A program made the translations under genes and the position numbers. A stretch of DNA of 64,000 bases from Scleropages formosus (Eukaryota > Chordata > Actinopteri > Osteoglossiformes > Osteoglossidae): assembly GCF_900964775.1 (NCBI RefSeq), contig NC_041806.1, forward strand, positions 13,282,610 through 13,346,609. Direction: 5' to 3'. Numbering within the stretch: the stretch's first letter is position 1; each line of letters opens with the position of its first letter. This document shows, in pieces, positions 11,913 through 23,424 of the stretch. Below the pieces are notes generated by a model that made no database searches, was not told the DNA's origin, and saw only the letters and a program-made list of their open reading frames with translations.

Positions 11913-14900
11913 ATGGCAGAGAGATCAGCAGTCCAGCCACAGAAGAGCACCTCTACACTCATCATGGTCCTGCTCATCCTGATGTGCTTTGGAGCATCAC
12001 ATTCCTGTAGGCTTGCACACAAACTTTGTGGTAGTCAGCAGTGACTGATTAAGAGGAGGTAGTGTTGTGGGTGTGATGGTGATGCTTCTGAGCCCAGGCA
12101 GTTCTTGCTGTCATGGGTGCAACAGGAACTGGGAGCTTTAACTGTGTTCTGTTGATTTCTGTTGATGTGCAGGTGACTTCTTGATCGGGTTGTTTAGCCA
12201 CAGAAACTGCTCTGGGACAATTGAAGTGCTCTACAACGGCAGCTCCACGAGGGCGTGTTGTGCAGGACAAGATGAGTATGTCAATTCTTCAGGAGATTCA
12301 CTGAGTTGCCTCTTCTCTGTGGAGCACAGCATGAGTTTCAGCAATATACTTCTCACTGATTACTGTAGAGGTGAGTGAGGCTTACATGCTGAGTTGGTCA
12401 GTAGCAAATAGAGTAAAAGGGTGCAGCACTACTCTACAATGCCACAGAAACATGTATTTTGACTCGTTTTTATTCTCTTTTATTCTCTTCTAAGGTCCAA
12501 ACATATTAACACCTATATGTTACCTGAACACATGCAACAAGTAAGTGTTTTACACTGAAGAGAAGAATAACCCAGGTACAAGGCATGTTTATAGGGTTCC
12601 ACTTGGTTACTGATTAGTTGAAGTTCCAGAACTTGATCAGCTATTGATAACCAAACTATGGGCAAATCCATCATGACTGACAATACAAATAAGAGGGTTA
12701 TGTGAAAGAGAATTATTTTCCCCAGTCAATGCCTTTAGTTACATGTTGCAAGTCTGGTGTGTAGCTATACTTGGCATGTGCTTGACAGGAGAGTGTTGTC
12801 AATTAATCATGAGCTGTCTTCTTTTTAGTACTGGGATTAAAATTTGTAATGTGACTGACGTATGAAAAATGGACATGCAAAAAATCTAGTCAGCTTTGAT
12901 TCAAAATTGTCTGAAATCTGTTTAAAGTACAAAATTGATGCTTATTCCATCGCAAGACCTTATCTTAATAATATGCACAGACTAACAACAAGATAAATAC
13001 TGCTTGTTTTTTGCAATAACTATAATATGACTTATGTTACTGTGGCTGAATTGTCCAGTTATAATAAGCAGTCAGTAAGCCAACACCTTACAACACCAAC
13101 TTGATTACATAGTGTAATACCAAGATTTCTTGAAGTAAGTTTTTATATGCCACAGATACAAATTGAATTGTCCAAAAAAGACATCTAATCTAGGATTTTA
13201 CCATCTAGTTATGCCATGTCAAATAGTAAACCTTATTTCAGTGCATGTTGCAGTTTGTAAAAGTACTAAAATAGCTAAAAAACACTTGTTTTTTGACAGA
13301 ATTCTTGAATTTAGTACTGATTATAATGTTTTACTGGGCATCATTTTAAAAGTCTACGTTGAATTTATACAGTATTCGTACTTGCACACACATACATTGT
13401 GTGGAAGCTTGTTCATGCTTTGGTCTAAGCTCAGCAAATGTGCTTTTCCCAATCTTTGTTTCTGGGTATTCTCAAGTAAAAAGTGTATCAACTTCCTGCA
13501 CAAAGGTGGTCAAATGCCTAGCTTGTCGTTTTTTCTTTTCCTCACCTTAATTTCTCAAAGTGACTACATCTTTTCTTCCTGGAGCATGTCGGCTGATATC
13601 GTTCCTCTCATAAAATTCTACAACTTTGTCAGAGGCTTCTTTCCTATTGACTGACTGTGACTGGAACTTGGTTCTTCACTGCCAACATCAAATGCCTATT
13701 TGGAGAGTTTAGGACAGACAGTTTTCTTATGGTGTGATGTTGATGGCAGTGTTGCCTGTCGAGCCCATTTAACACAAGAGACTGCTTTTACCCAGTGCCT
13801 GAGCACTTGCAAATGCTTTGTCATAGCTGGAGCCTTGTTTTTTGCATCTTTCTTCAATGCACGCTACTTTGGTGCTTGATTTCTGGTTTCTTTTTGATTT
13901 TGGTCCTGGTTGAGCTTAGGGAGAATTAACTCTCTCTTTCTTTTACTCCCTTCGGTAGTGAATATACTTCTCCCTGCTCTCTTTTAATTTGGCTTTGCAT
14001 TTAGCTTGAGGATCAGCAGCTGTCATGGGCATTTTTTACATACAGTAAAGTTAAAACAAACAAACACACACACACACACACTTTCAGAACCGCTCGTCCT
14101 ACACGGGGTCACAGGGAACCGGAGCCTACCTGGTAACACAGGGCATAAGGCCGGAGGGGACACACCCAGGACGGGACGCCAGTCCGCCGCAAGGCACCCC
14201 AAGCAGGACTCGAACCCCAGACCCACCGGAGAGGAGAACCCGGTCCAACCCACCGCACCCCCACACTGAAGTTAACATATTTTACCAAGTGTATTCATCT
14301 ATGGGGGGTGCGGTGGCACAGCGGGTTTGGCTGGCTCCTGCTCTCTGGTGGGTCTGGGGGTCGAATCCTTCATGGGGTGCCTTGCGGCAGACTGGTGTCC
14401 TGTCCTGGGTGTTGTAATGATGACGTATCATGGTGGAGACTAAGGGGTTGCTCCTCCCCCTCGGTCCTCGGTCCTCGCTCCCACGCGCGCAGGCTGATAT
14501 ACTTGGCCGTGTACACATTTTGTGCCTCGCACGTTTTGGAGATTACTTTAATGTTGTTTATTTTATTGTAAGGACAGCTGTGTGAAATATGTCATCCATA
14601 GTTGCCTACAAGATATTAAAAAGAAGAGCTTCCTTTTGTCCGTGTCCGTCTGGATTTATATAATTATACGCCTTTCTGGAATCCACGTGAGGATCTGGGC
14701 TAACTCATTAGCCAGATCGTTACAGTGTGTCCCCTCCGCCTCCAGCCCTGTGCCCTGTATTGCTGGGTTAGGGTCCGGTTCGCCGCGACCCTGCTTAGGA
14801 CAAGCAGTTTCGGACAGTACATGAGTGTGTATTTATCTATTTTTGTCTTTGAATTTATATGTAAATCTGTTTACTTTGATAATCTTCATTGTTCTATTTC

Positions 14901-17900
14901 TGTTTTATATTACTAAATTTCACAAGAAACATTTAGTGTTATGTTTCTTACCTGATGAGTTAAAATGCAGCTGATGGAAAACTTTGGCAAAACTTTCACA
15001 CATCAATGACCATACACAATGCAGGAAGTATAGAGGATTGTGGATAATGATGTTTACTGTCATCTATTGTACAAATAAGAATAATTATGTGTTGCCACCT
15101 ATTGTTTAGGATGCAAATTAACTTTAAAATAAAGCTATGACTGACATTACAAAATATGACTGTTACAGATTTCAACCCCTGCCTATCAGCAAAAATAGTT
15201 GAACTTAAGTTTTGTTTGCCATGGATAGGCTACTCAACTCCTTGTAAGAAAATTTTGAAAGATGGGTGTTTAAATCAAGAGTGTCTTAACAGAAAAATAA
15301 ATTGACATTTTTTGTGACTGATGTTACATTCATGTTTGGAACTATATGCGGAGAAAATGTAATGCAGACTGTTTCTTCAAAGTCACACATTTTGCAAAAT
15401 CCAATTTGTGTGTTGCCAAGGAGCTTTCAAATACAGGAACATTTCACTGTTTGTTGTAACAGTTAACTTGGATATATCTGACAGCATCTCTAAAACATAT
15501 GGGAGGAGACAGACATCAAAATGTATAATTTCTAGTAGCTCCTTGGTGTTATCCTCTTAAAACACTATTTAATATTATTTCTACAGTAAGTTTTTTTCAC
15601 TTACTGATGAATTTGCTCACATGCTTGACCCCAGTGCTCTGACCACCCCACCTCTATTTATCTGATGTTTTTTTCAAAGTCACTTCAAAATGTGAAAATT
15701 TTCTGTGATTTGAACATTTATACAGCTGTGTATTTTTTTTCAGATCGACCATTCCACAGGAAATTCAAACTACCACACAGACTACCTTGCAGACTACTGG
15801 ACAAATCATAAAGGAAGAATTTGTAGTAGAAAATTTTGCAGGGCTACAGTGTGTAGGAAACCTCACCACAGTAATATTTTTTTTCACATTCTCATTTATA
15901 GAAAGAGATACAAAGACCACCATGACATGATGCAGCAATAAATGTTCAGTAATGTCCAGCACAGAATGTGTGGCAGGACACTAAAGTGGAACTTGAATTT
16001 CTTTGATATTGTACGTAAGTGTGTGATTTTTCTCCTGCCTCTAGATCTCATTCAGCTCCTCTATGATCTCAGAGCCGCTCATTAACGTGTCTGTGCCCGC
16101 TGACCTCTTCTCCAGTGTAAAAAACGTTTCAAATGTGACCTTTGTTCTGTCTGTGTCCTCCAGCAAAGATCTGAAGCAGGTGAGAGGTTGCAGGAAATGA
16201 GCCCTGTGAGCTGCTTATGTGGAACACCTTCTGAATATCAGTGTTGCATTTTCCCTCATGAGACCACTCACAGTAGGCCCTCATGCTTCTGTGTGTGTGT
16301 CTTGGTGTAATATGGTCCACTCAGAAATCTGGAATGGTGCTGAAGGACTTCTTCTTTGGCATAGAGGTGGAGAACGTCACCATTTCCAATCTGACCACAC
16401 CCTTTACACTGGACTTCATGTTCAGATCCAAGAAGGTAACCAGGAACTAACCACATTCCTTTGAGTTGGTTTCACACACTTCTGCCGCTCTTCTATGAAC
16501 ATCACCACGTTGCTTATACTGAGGAGTTCCAGCTCACACAGAGATACAGCACCACGTGTGTATGAAAGAGCAGGACATGAGAATTGCCTGTGCCTGCATT
16601 GTGTAAAGAAGGCCTTCAGCTTGGCAGTGGATGCGTATGTGCATCCTGTTGTATTTCAGTACAAACTGAAAACTGAGCAAGAGAAAAGTGCTGAAAAGTT
16701 AGAGTAGGTGTGGCCATGAGCTGACATCCAATGAAAATGCTGTTCAGGTGGACATTATTTACCCTTATGGTGTATGACAGCTTATTTCTCACCACAGGAA
16801 AACAATGCTTCCTGTGTTTTCCTAAACAATAGTGAGTATTATTATTATTACTATTATTATTATTATTATTATTATTATTATGTTTGTGTGTAGGATGTTC
16901 TACAAGCTGAAAGCTCCTGTTTTGTTCTGTTGGAGGTCTATTGGTGAGTGAGGGCTGTGAAACAAAGTCTTTAAGCAACCACGTCAAATGCAGCTGTAAC
17001 CACTTCTCCTACTTTGCCCTTTTACTGGTGAGTCCAATTTTTAAATGCCCACGCTGGTTATGATGCACTGTAATATTATTCCTGTCAATATTTCTACAGT
17101 CAATACTTCATTTGGAATTCTGAAGCCTGAGTATTGTGTGCTGGGAACAGAGCGCGCAGAGCCATTAGACATAACATACACACACACACACACACACACA
17201 CATTTTCAGAACCGCTTGTCCCAGACAGGGTCGCGGGGAACCGGAGCCTAACCCGGCAACTCAGGGCGTAAGGCTGGAGGGGGAGGGGACACACCCAGGA
17301 CGGGTCAGACATAACACTCAAGCTGAAGTACTTCCATTACTTCCCTAGAACAACCATACTGAAGTCTTGTGCTGTTACCTGTTAGGGTTTGAGTGGCTGT
17401 GCAGCCAGTACACCAGCACTACACTCATCACAGAGAAATATTACCAACCCTTCATGGTATGAAAACACTGTGCTTATATTTTGTAGGGTACACATATGAT
17501 TTTCCCTATGGTATGGTGTGTGTCACTCCATGGCCTTGGGAAAATAGTCAGACAGACACCAAAGTGATTGGGAATGATGGCTTGTACCACAAAGGTACAG
17601 TGTACTGAAGGGGAGCCAGGGCATGGAGGTCCTCTAGATGTGGACAGTCAGATTATAAGGAAGGGGACAGAGATGAAACTTCAGTGATGAACCTCCTGTC
17701 ATGTACACACAGAACGACAACCTTCCGGAGAGTGAAGACCTCACCTTGTACACCTACATAAGCTGTGGAATCTCAGTTGGCGTCTTTACAGTGACCCTGT
17801 TGGCCTTCACCCTGTGGAGCATGTGAGTGAGGGTGCTATAGCAGGTGGTACAGCCATACCCTCCCACACACTCACCAAGCTCACATGGTGCCCTGTTTCT

Positions 17901-19897
17901 CTCAGTCATAAACAGGTGGATCAGACCATGCTGGTGCATCTGCAACTCGTGGGCTCTCTGCTGCTTCTCAATGTCATGTTCCTGCTCAATGGCACGCTCA
18001 GCTCTCGGGTATCCACACCACTGTGCACAGTGCTCGGCCTGCTGTTGCACTACTTCCTGCTCTGCAGCTTCACCAGCTTGGCCGTGGAGGGAGTACACCT
18101 CTACAGGATGCTTATCCAAGTGTACAATGTCCATGTGCAGCACTACTTCCGCAAAATGAGCCTGCTGACCTGGGGTAGGTTTCCAAGCATGTCTGCTAAA
18201 GCATCTCACTCAAACGGCAGTATTTTGTCCCATCCCCACAACATCATCCCTGCCCTCCATCCCTCCTGGTCCATGCCGTGCTCTGCTGACACCATTTCAT
18301 TCCATTCCAGACAGTTCTGTTCACACTGCCTGAGCGTTGTAATCACTTTTCTCACAATTGGTTTCGAAGCATCCCTGTCAGTTACAGCCAGGAGCTGAGC
18401 CTTGGAGTAAGTTGTAGGACGGTGAGAATCCATGTACATGATCTTCAAGGGATCGCCTTTGAGCTAAAGCAACTCAAAGTCGATTTCTGGACTGTGTCCC
18501 AACTGCTGTAATCTTTAAACATCTATACTGACTGGCCACTTAGTTTGGTACACCAATCTAGTATGACAGCTTCACTGCTTCTGCAGTTTTACTCCGCAGA
18601 AATATATTTCTATTTTTACTCTGTTGCTCTCCTTAATCGACTCTGTGCCGCTATACTGTTGTATCTCAGCTTGTGAGGACTGAGTTTTCCCCTCTTCCTC
18701 ACCACTGCAGGGGCTCCAGCTTTGGTCGTGGCCATCATAACTGCTGTCAACTGGAAAATTTATGGGATGGATAATCAAAGCAAAACAATGTGAGTTTATG
18801 AATAGCATGCTTATCTTTCATAGATAAATATTCACTTTTAGCATATTATTACACTGCTTTCTGGTATTATGATCAATGAAGTTATGTTTTCAGTTTAACT
18901 GTACTTCCCTGACTCATCTGTTTTCTAAAATTACTGTCTGAAGATGAGCCAATGAAACCCGTGTATACCCTCCAAGCCAACGGACAAAATCCAATAGATG
19001 GAAGAAAAAAGCATCAAAATTAAATGTTGCAGTGGGTTAGAGCTGAAGTTGAAGCAAACACTTCAAATATATCAACCATGCATCATACCAGTTTTTTCAT
19101 TATTTCACAGACACTCCTTTGTCAGTAATTTTATTTCTTTTTGAGTACACAGGTGCTGGATCACTAACGACATGGTCCGCTACATCACGGTACTGGGATA
19201 TGTGGGGCTGGTCATGCTCTTCAACGCAGCCATATTCATCTTTGTGGTGGTCAAGGTGGTCCGCCTGCGAATGCAGCTGACAGCCCAGCAGAAAGGGAAC
19301 CACTGCCGCAGCTTTTGCAGCCTTCTCTTCCTCATGTGCATGTTGGGCCTCAGCTGGATTCTGTCTGTCTTCCTCCATGAAAACTTTTCATCTTCGATAG
19401 TATACATATTCACCGTACTCAACTCACTGCAAGGTATCTGCAAAATGTTCATGCCCAGGCTCACTAACTTAACACAACAAAGGTAATGTGCTTGTGTGCA
19501 GAACTCTAATTAGCATCAGGTCACCTGTCAGTCTTACGCGATGAAGGTAAATGATGTTGAGGTGGAAAAATTTTAAAAAACTGTTACATTTTAGACAGGA
19601 AGCAGCTCCAAAAGCCTTGTGTTTACAGCGAGCACACTACTGGCTCTGTACCTCTGTGATATTTCTCATGGGTGTTTACTGAGTACCAACACAGTTCTAT
19701 TTTTTAGTCAAGTCCCCCAGTCTGTGTCCTGCTCTCACTAACTTGCTTCAGGTGCTGTGGAGCTGTGTGAGAGCTCTCTTCTGTGTTCTGTTGCATCTCT
19801 AGGCTTTGGTGTGCCCCTGTGGTTGTTTTTCAAGAGGCGATCCAGCACTGCCAAAGACTCCTATGAGACGGGAAGGAGCGAGAGACTGCCGGAGTAA
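11913..19897 (+). CDS. Adhesion G-protein coupled receptor, ADGRG family
   Basis: Thirteen coding exons join in frame to a 556-aa receptor: 11913-12006, 12173-12370, 12495-12540, 15744-15870, 16045-16179, 16325-16435, 16798-16831, 16936-17027, 17713-17822, 17906-18174, 18711-18789, 19153-19433 and 19803-19897. The start codon opens a signal peptide (hydrophobic [16 protein letters not shown], residues 17-31). A Cys-rich, N-glycosylated ectodomain and a GAIN-like region follow. The GPS has four cysteines and the cleavage-site triad HFS in [13 protein letters not shown]; the tryptophan usually found before EGC is absent. Helix 1 follows [19 protein letters not shown]. Later hallmarks are [35 protein letters not shown] and the short tail [15 protein letters not shown]. 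It should be cleaved and signal through G proteins at the plasma membrane. Length and short ectodomain fit ADGRG3/ADGRG5-like receptors, but I cannot choose the paralogue. An AATAAA for the 3' end lies at 20185-20190. Confidence 0.9.
13160..14035 (-). mobile_element. Decayed DNA-transposon-type reading frame
   Basis: On the minus strand, broken frames give protein words that I associate with a repeated fish gene family usually treated as transposon-borne. These are [19 protein letters not shown], then [20 protein letters not shown], then KLPHNVCVQ. Many stops interrupt the frames and no terminal repeats were found. The superfamily is unknown to me. Assignment rests on remembered similarity of these words, so it is tentative. 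Confidence 0.4.
14055..14272 (-). repeat. tRNA-derived SINE with (GT)n tail, copy 6
   Basis: Minus-strand copy with a (CA)n tail, TTTCAGAACCGCTCGTCC, and box B complement GGACTCGAACCCCAGACCC. A small deletion removes part of the GGAGGGGGAGGGG stretch. The flanking words AAGTTAA suggest a short target duplication. Confidence 0.88.
14303..14829 (+). repeat. tRNA-derived SINE, copy 7, split by an LTR
   Basis: The 5' half (14303-14412, from GGGGGGTGCGGTGGCACAG to CCTGTCCTGGGTGT) and the 3' half (14725-14829, from GTGTGTCCCCTCC to TTCGGACAGTACATGAG) together make one SINE. They are separated by a 312-bp insertion described separately. The SINE body is more diverged than its neighbours, so it was old when the LTR arrived or has aged since. 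Confidence 0.85.
14413..14724. mobile_element. Solo LTR inserted in a SINE
   Basis: A 312-bp block starting TGTAATGAT and ending ATCGTTACA, near-perfect inverted ends with the TG...CA termini of retroviral-type LTRs. It is bordered on both sides by GTGT (14409-14412 and 14725-14728), a 4-bp target-site duplication. No internal region or second LTR is present, so this is a solo LTR left by recombination, probably of Gypsy type. It is a fossil. Orientation was not determined. Confidence 0.75.
16838..16880. repeat. (ATT)n microsatellite
   Basis: Trinucleotide run of about 14 units, with one interruption, directly after the donor of ADGRG coding exon 7. It keeps about 55 bp from the next acceptor, so this 104-bp intron is largely repeat. 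Confidence 0.9.
17177..17306 (-). repeat. tRNA-derived SINE, copy 8, 5'-truncated
   Basis: Only the 3' part is present: the (CA)n tail and body up to CACACCCAGGACGGGT. It is enclosed by the perfect direct repeat AGACATAACA at 17167-17176 and 17307-17316. The target duplication next to the truncation shows that the copy was 5'-truncated at insertion, as in LINE-driven target-primed reverse transcription. Confidence 0.9.
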
Positions 19898-22819
19898 CAC
19901 ACAGGTCGCATGCTTGTAGGTCCAGCTGAAGACACATCTTGAAACCAACCAAACACGTTAGAATTAGTTTTCCGTAAGACTCTTCAGTCTATTTTCATTG
20001 TCATGCTAAAACTCTGAAAACAGAAAGAAGCGGAGGCTGTGGCAGGAGAACATCACAACTGGATCCTCTAACTTCTCTAACTATAAAAATACAGACATTA
20101 TCATACTGAAAAAAACACACACAAAACACTGATTGTGAAATGTTAAAATTTTAAATATCACATTTTTCAAAAAACTCTTTTAAAAATAAAAGTAAAATAC
20201 ATAGAGTGCACTTAGTGATATGTATACCTCTGTATTGTAACTACAACTTTACAATTATAGTACCATCAAACTCTTGTGAGAATACCTTGGACCAGAGCAA
20301 GTAGCAGCCCTCCTGCACCCTTGGCCTGCACCTGCTATTGGGGACCTTTCCAAATGGAAACCAGCAGAGAAGGCCTTTTCCAAGTCTTTACCCCATTCCT
20401 TCACTACACCATCATCACTGCAAATAAACTCTGCAACCTGACTCAGATTCACCTCCCGAATTAGTGTCCATATAAAACTGCAATGATATTTTGAAAGATA
20501 GTTTCAGCATAATGCTTTTCAAAGTGCACCTTTTACATACATGTTCTATGACAGTTTTCCCAAGGTCACATCTTGTTAGGGCAGTATATGTTGGATGAAG
20601 TTTACATTTAGATGACACTTTTCTCCAAAGCTACTTGCAATGTTAAAGTTACAGTTATTTACCCATTTATATAGTTGGGCAATTCTACTGGAATAGTTTA
20701 GGGTAAGTACCTTGCTCAACAGTACTCCAGCCAGATGTGAAGATTGAACCTGTGGGTCCAAAGGCAGTAGCTCTAACCACTATGCTACCTGCTGTCCCCC
20801 TGATGTTATGCTACCAGATGTCCAGTTTCAAGCTAAATTCCCACAGTTCTGGAAGAGCTCAAATTGAACTTAAATTGGGTTCATCACATTCTTAAAGGTG
20901 GAGGTAGGACAAGAGTCTGTATGAAAACCTGCCAGCGACAGGAGAACAATATGATCTGCTGGAGTGCACAGGGTTTCCAGAAATGCTTCCTGTCAAGCAC
21001 ACTGCAAGTGCTCAAACATTATTCACTACTTTCAAATTATACTCATATTTTAAACTCATTAAACCATAAAACATTGAAACCCATTCTGATGTAACAAATC
21101 CTGTATCAAATCTTCCAGCCTTGTAGTTACAAGGAGGAATGTAAGGACTGCTTCACATTCTTAGTATATTTCTGAAATTTCAAACAAATATCTTATTACA
21201 GTTCTGTCTCCCAGACTGAATGACAGCCATAGGTTAAGAGTTTGAGTTGTTCCGGGTCAGTTTGACCAGCATGGCTGCAGTCTGCCATGATATGAAATGT
21301 TTTCTCTCACTTCATTTCCAGGTACTGTATGACTAACAAGAACTACTCTGTAGATACAGCTGTACACCTCACAGGAGCCCTAACATCTGTGTTTATCACC
21401 TGTGTGCTGTCACAAAGGGCTAACGGAAGACTCCATGGCAACCAGCAGATGGTGCTTAGAATCAATTACTACTTTCCCCATTTTGCTCATAATTATTTAC
21501 TTTTCACAAATAGGAAGGCAGAGCCTTCAGAGCTCAACAAGGCCCCACCACAGTACCTTTTGAGGCAAGTTATCCCTCCAAGTAGTTCTACCTTTTTTTT
21601 ATTTTACATGTCTGCTTTCTAGACCTTGTCTATCCAGTTATCCAAAACTCCATCAATACTGGTATATCTACAGCACTGGATAAAGTCATTTGAAAGTCAT
21701 TTTAGGTTATGATCACTCAGACATTCCTACAGAACTTACTTTTATGTCCTCAACACACTGTTATGTCTTTAAGAGGGTGTATGAAGTATACATGCCAAAG
21801 CTAGAAATACTTTCCTGGAGCTCAGTGGAGTCCCTGATGTGACTTGGACAGCTAACCCTGTCTGAATTGATCATCTGTATGATGGTTCTTTATTTTTATT
21901 GTTGAAGGATTGCAGCATATACCTTCTGTTGTTTGAGCTGAATTCTGCATTATTACTCCCTATAGTTGTCTGTTAGATCAGGGAGCTCCTCTGTTCCTCA
22001 AGGGTAGTAGGTAGGGCTCCAGTAGCGTAGTGTACTGACAGTGTACTGATTAAAGCTGACTAACCAACTAGTGACCAAAAATTCAAGCTCTAAACTGAAC
22101 TGTAGATGAAAAGTAACAACTGCAGCAAATGTGATGGCACAATGAACTCATTGCTAGTGTAACTGGTGAAAAGGTGGTCGTGGAACAGATTGTAAAACAA
22201 GATGAACATTTAATTCATAACAAGACGCCTGCAGAATAACTGTGAATGGTCAGTGGAGTGGTTATGAACTTGTGGCAGATTCTAGCCAGGGGTACAAAGT
22301 GCAACTCAGTTTTAAAGGGAGATAAACACTTATAATAAGCATCAGTAAAAAGCATGACATTAAAAGGGTAGGCGTATAAAACTGAAAGCTATGCAGGTCT
22401 TTCTGGAAGAGGCATTACATCATACATTACATCAGTCATTACATCATATTGCTTTCTCTATATCAAAAATCTGTACTACCAGTTTTAATTCAAATTATCA
22501 AGCCTGTTCTTGCCTGATCTCTTTCGTCAAACAAAATGCCTGCCTTATCACCCATGTGTGACATTCTTCCTTCTGACTGGTTCCACAAAATCATTTTTTC
22601 TGACTTGCTCCTTTCTCTACAAAGACACGGTGGAGGGAACACTCAGGTCTCCTGTACTGATATTTCAAGTATCACTAGGAAGAACAGCCTGGTCACTGAA
22701 GTTCATTTCCTTCACAAGCTCCTTCTCTGCCCTCAGGATCAGGGAGACTTTGTCACCTGATCAGTAGATAAATCCACTGTCAGTCACACTTTACACCACA
22801 CAGAAATATCTCTAACGAT
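19898..22819. other. ADGRG 3' UTR and intergenic DNA
   Basis: The ADGRG 3' UTR probably ends after the AATAAA at 20185-20190. Beyond it lies AT-rich sequence with one SINE at about 20603-20800 and no recognisable gene. On the minus strand near 22690-22780 an acceptor-like CTACTGATCAG precedes a short readable stretch (VSLILRAEKELVKEMNFSD), which I could not join in phase to a neighbouring exon. Confidence 0.5.
20603..20800 (-). repeat. Third SINE family copy
   Basis: Minus-strand copy. The sense head is GGGACAGCAGGTAGCATAGTG, with a B-box-like GGTTCAATCTT, a middle around GAGCAAGGTACTTACCC and GGGTAAATAACTGTAA, and the tail GCTTTGGAGAAAAGTGTC. The tail matches that of the DANA-like family. 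Confidence 0.75.
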
Positions 22820-23026
22820 TCATAAGCATTTTAGACTGTCCATCTTTGTCCTGTCCTTGACTGTTAAATTAAGTTGCAGGTTAGCTCCACTCTGGGACAC
22901 TAAACTGAGCAGAAGTCCACCATTTGGTGCTGAGGTTTGACAGCATGGTGCTGTCATTCCAAACTTGGTTTCAGGGATGAGGACAGTGAGCTGAATGGGA
23001 CCTCCAGCCCCCCAGAACTCCATTAC
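22820..23026 (-). CDS. Possible alternative last exon of the BED zinc-finger gene
   Basis: An acceptor (TTTTTTAG) on the minus strand is followed in phase 0 by 68 codons and a stop. The text starts VMEFWGAGGPIQLTVLIPET and later reads GGLLLSLVSQSGANLQLNLT, which looks like a compact beta-rich segment. If the upstream BED-gene exon used a donor at GAG|GTGGGC (exon end at 23494), the phases agree and the product would be 439 aa. No family is recognised and the splice is not proven. It could also be a separate or dead exon. Confidence 0.35.
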   Translation of the reverse strand, partial: VMEFWGAGGPIQLTVLIPETKFGMTAPCCQTSAPNGGLLLSLVSQSGANLQLNLTVKDRTKMDSLKCL

Positions 23027-23424
23027 CTAAAAAACAAGAATGAAGACTGTTAGTCTCTGCGTTTATCTACTGAAGGTAGCCTGGTATCATACATGCTGAG
23101 CATATACTGTACAACAAACACAAATAAATAAGTTTAAATAAATAAATAAGAACGGTACAGTGTACGTAGCAGTATCACTTTCCAGTTCTAAGGTTGTTGG
23201 TTGCAACCTGATCCCAGCTTTGTCTACTAGAATTTCAAAGGGTTTCCTCTGGATACTCCTGTTACAACCCACATTCTCACAACATCAAAGCCTACAAGGT
23301 TAAGTCTAAAACATGCCAAGTAAAAAATATTTCCAAGACCATGTAGAAAACAAATGAGACATTGACAACACTCCCTTGCAAGAACATTTCCTGAAGCTGC
23401 AGGCCATCACCTTTGCGAAGCTGG

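Larger units (their letters stand above)
12541..15743 (+). other. ADGRG intron 3 (repeat-rich)
   Basis: This 3.2-kb intron is the longest of the receptor gene. It carries a degraded transposon-type coding remnant (about 13160-14035, minus strand), a SINE, and a second SINE split by a solo LTR. The remaining sequence is AT-rich with nothing recognisable. Confidence 0.7.

Noticed and set aside
13163-13654. Plus-strand frame of 163 codons in ADGRG intron 3
   Set aside because: Composition is that of AT-rich non-coding DNA (Phe, Leu, Ser, Ile), and the readable text lies on the opposite strand in a decayed transposon frame.
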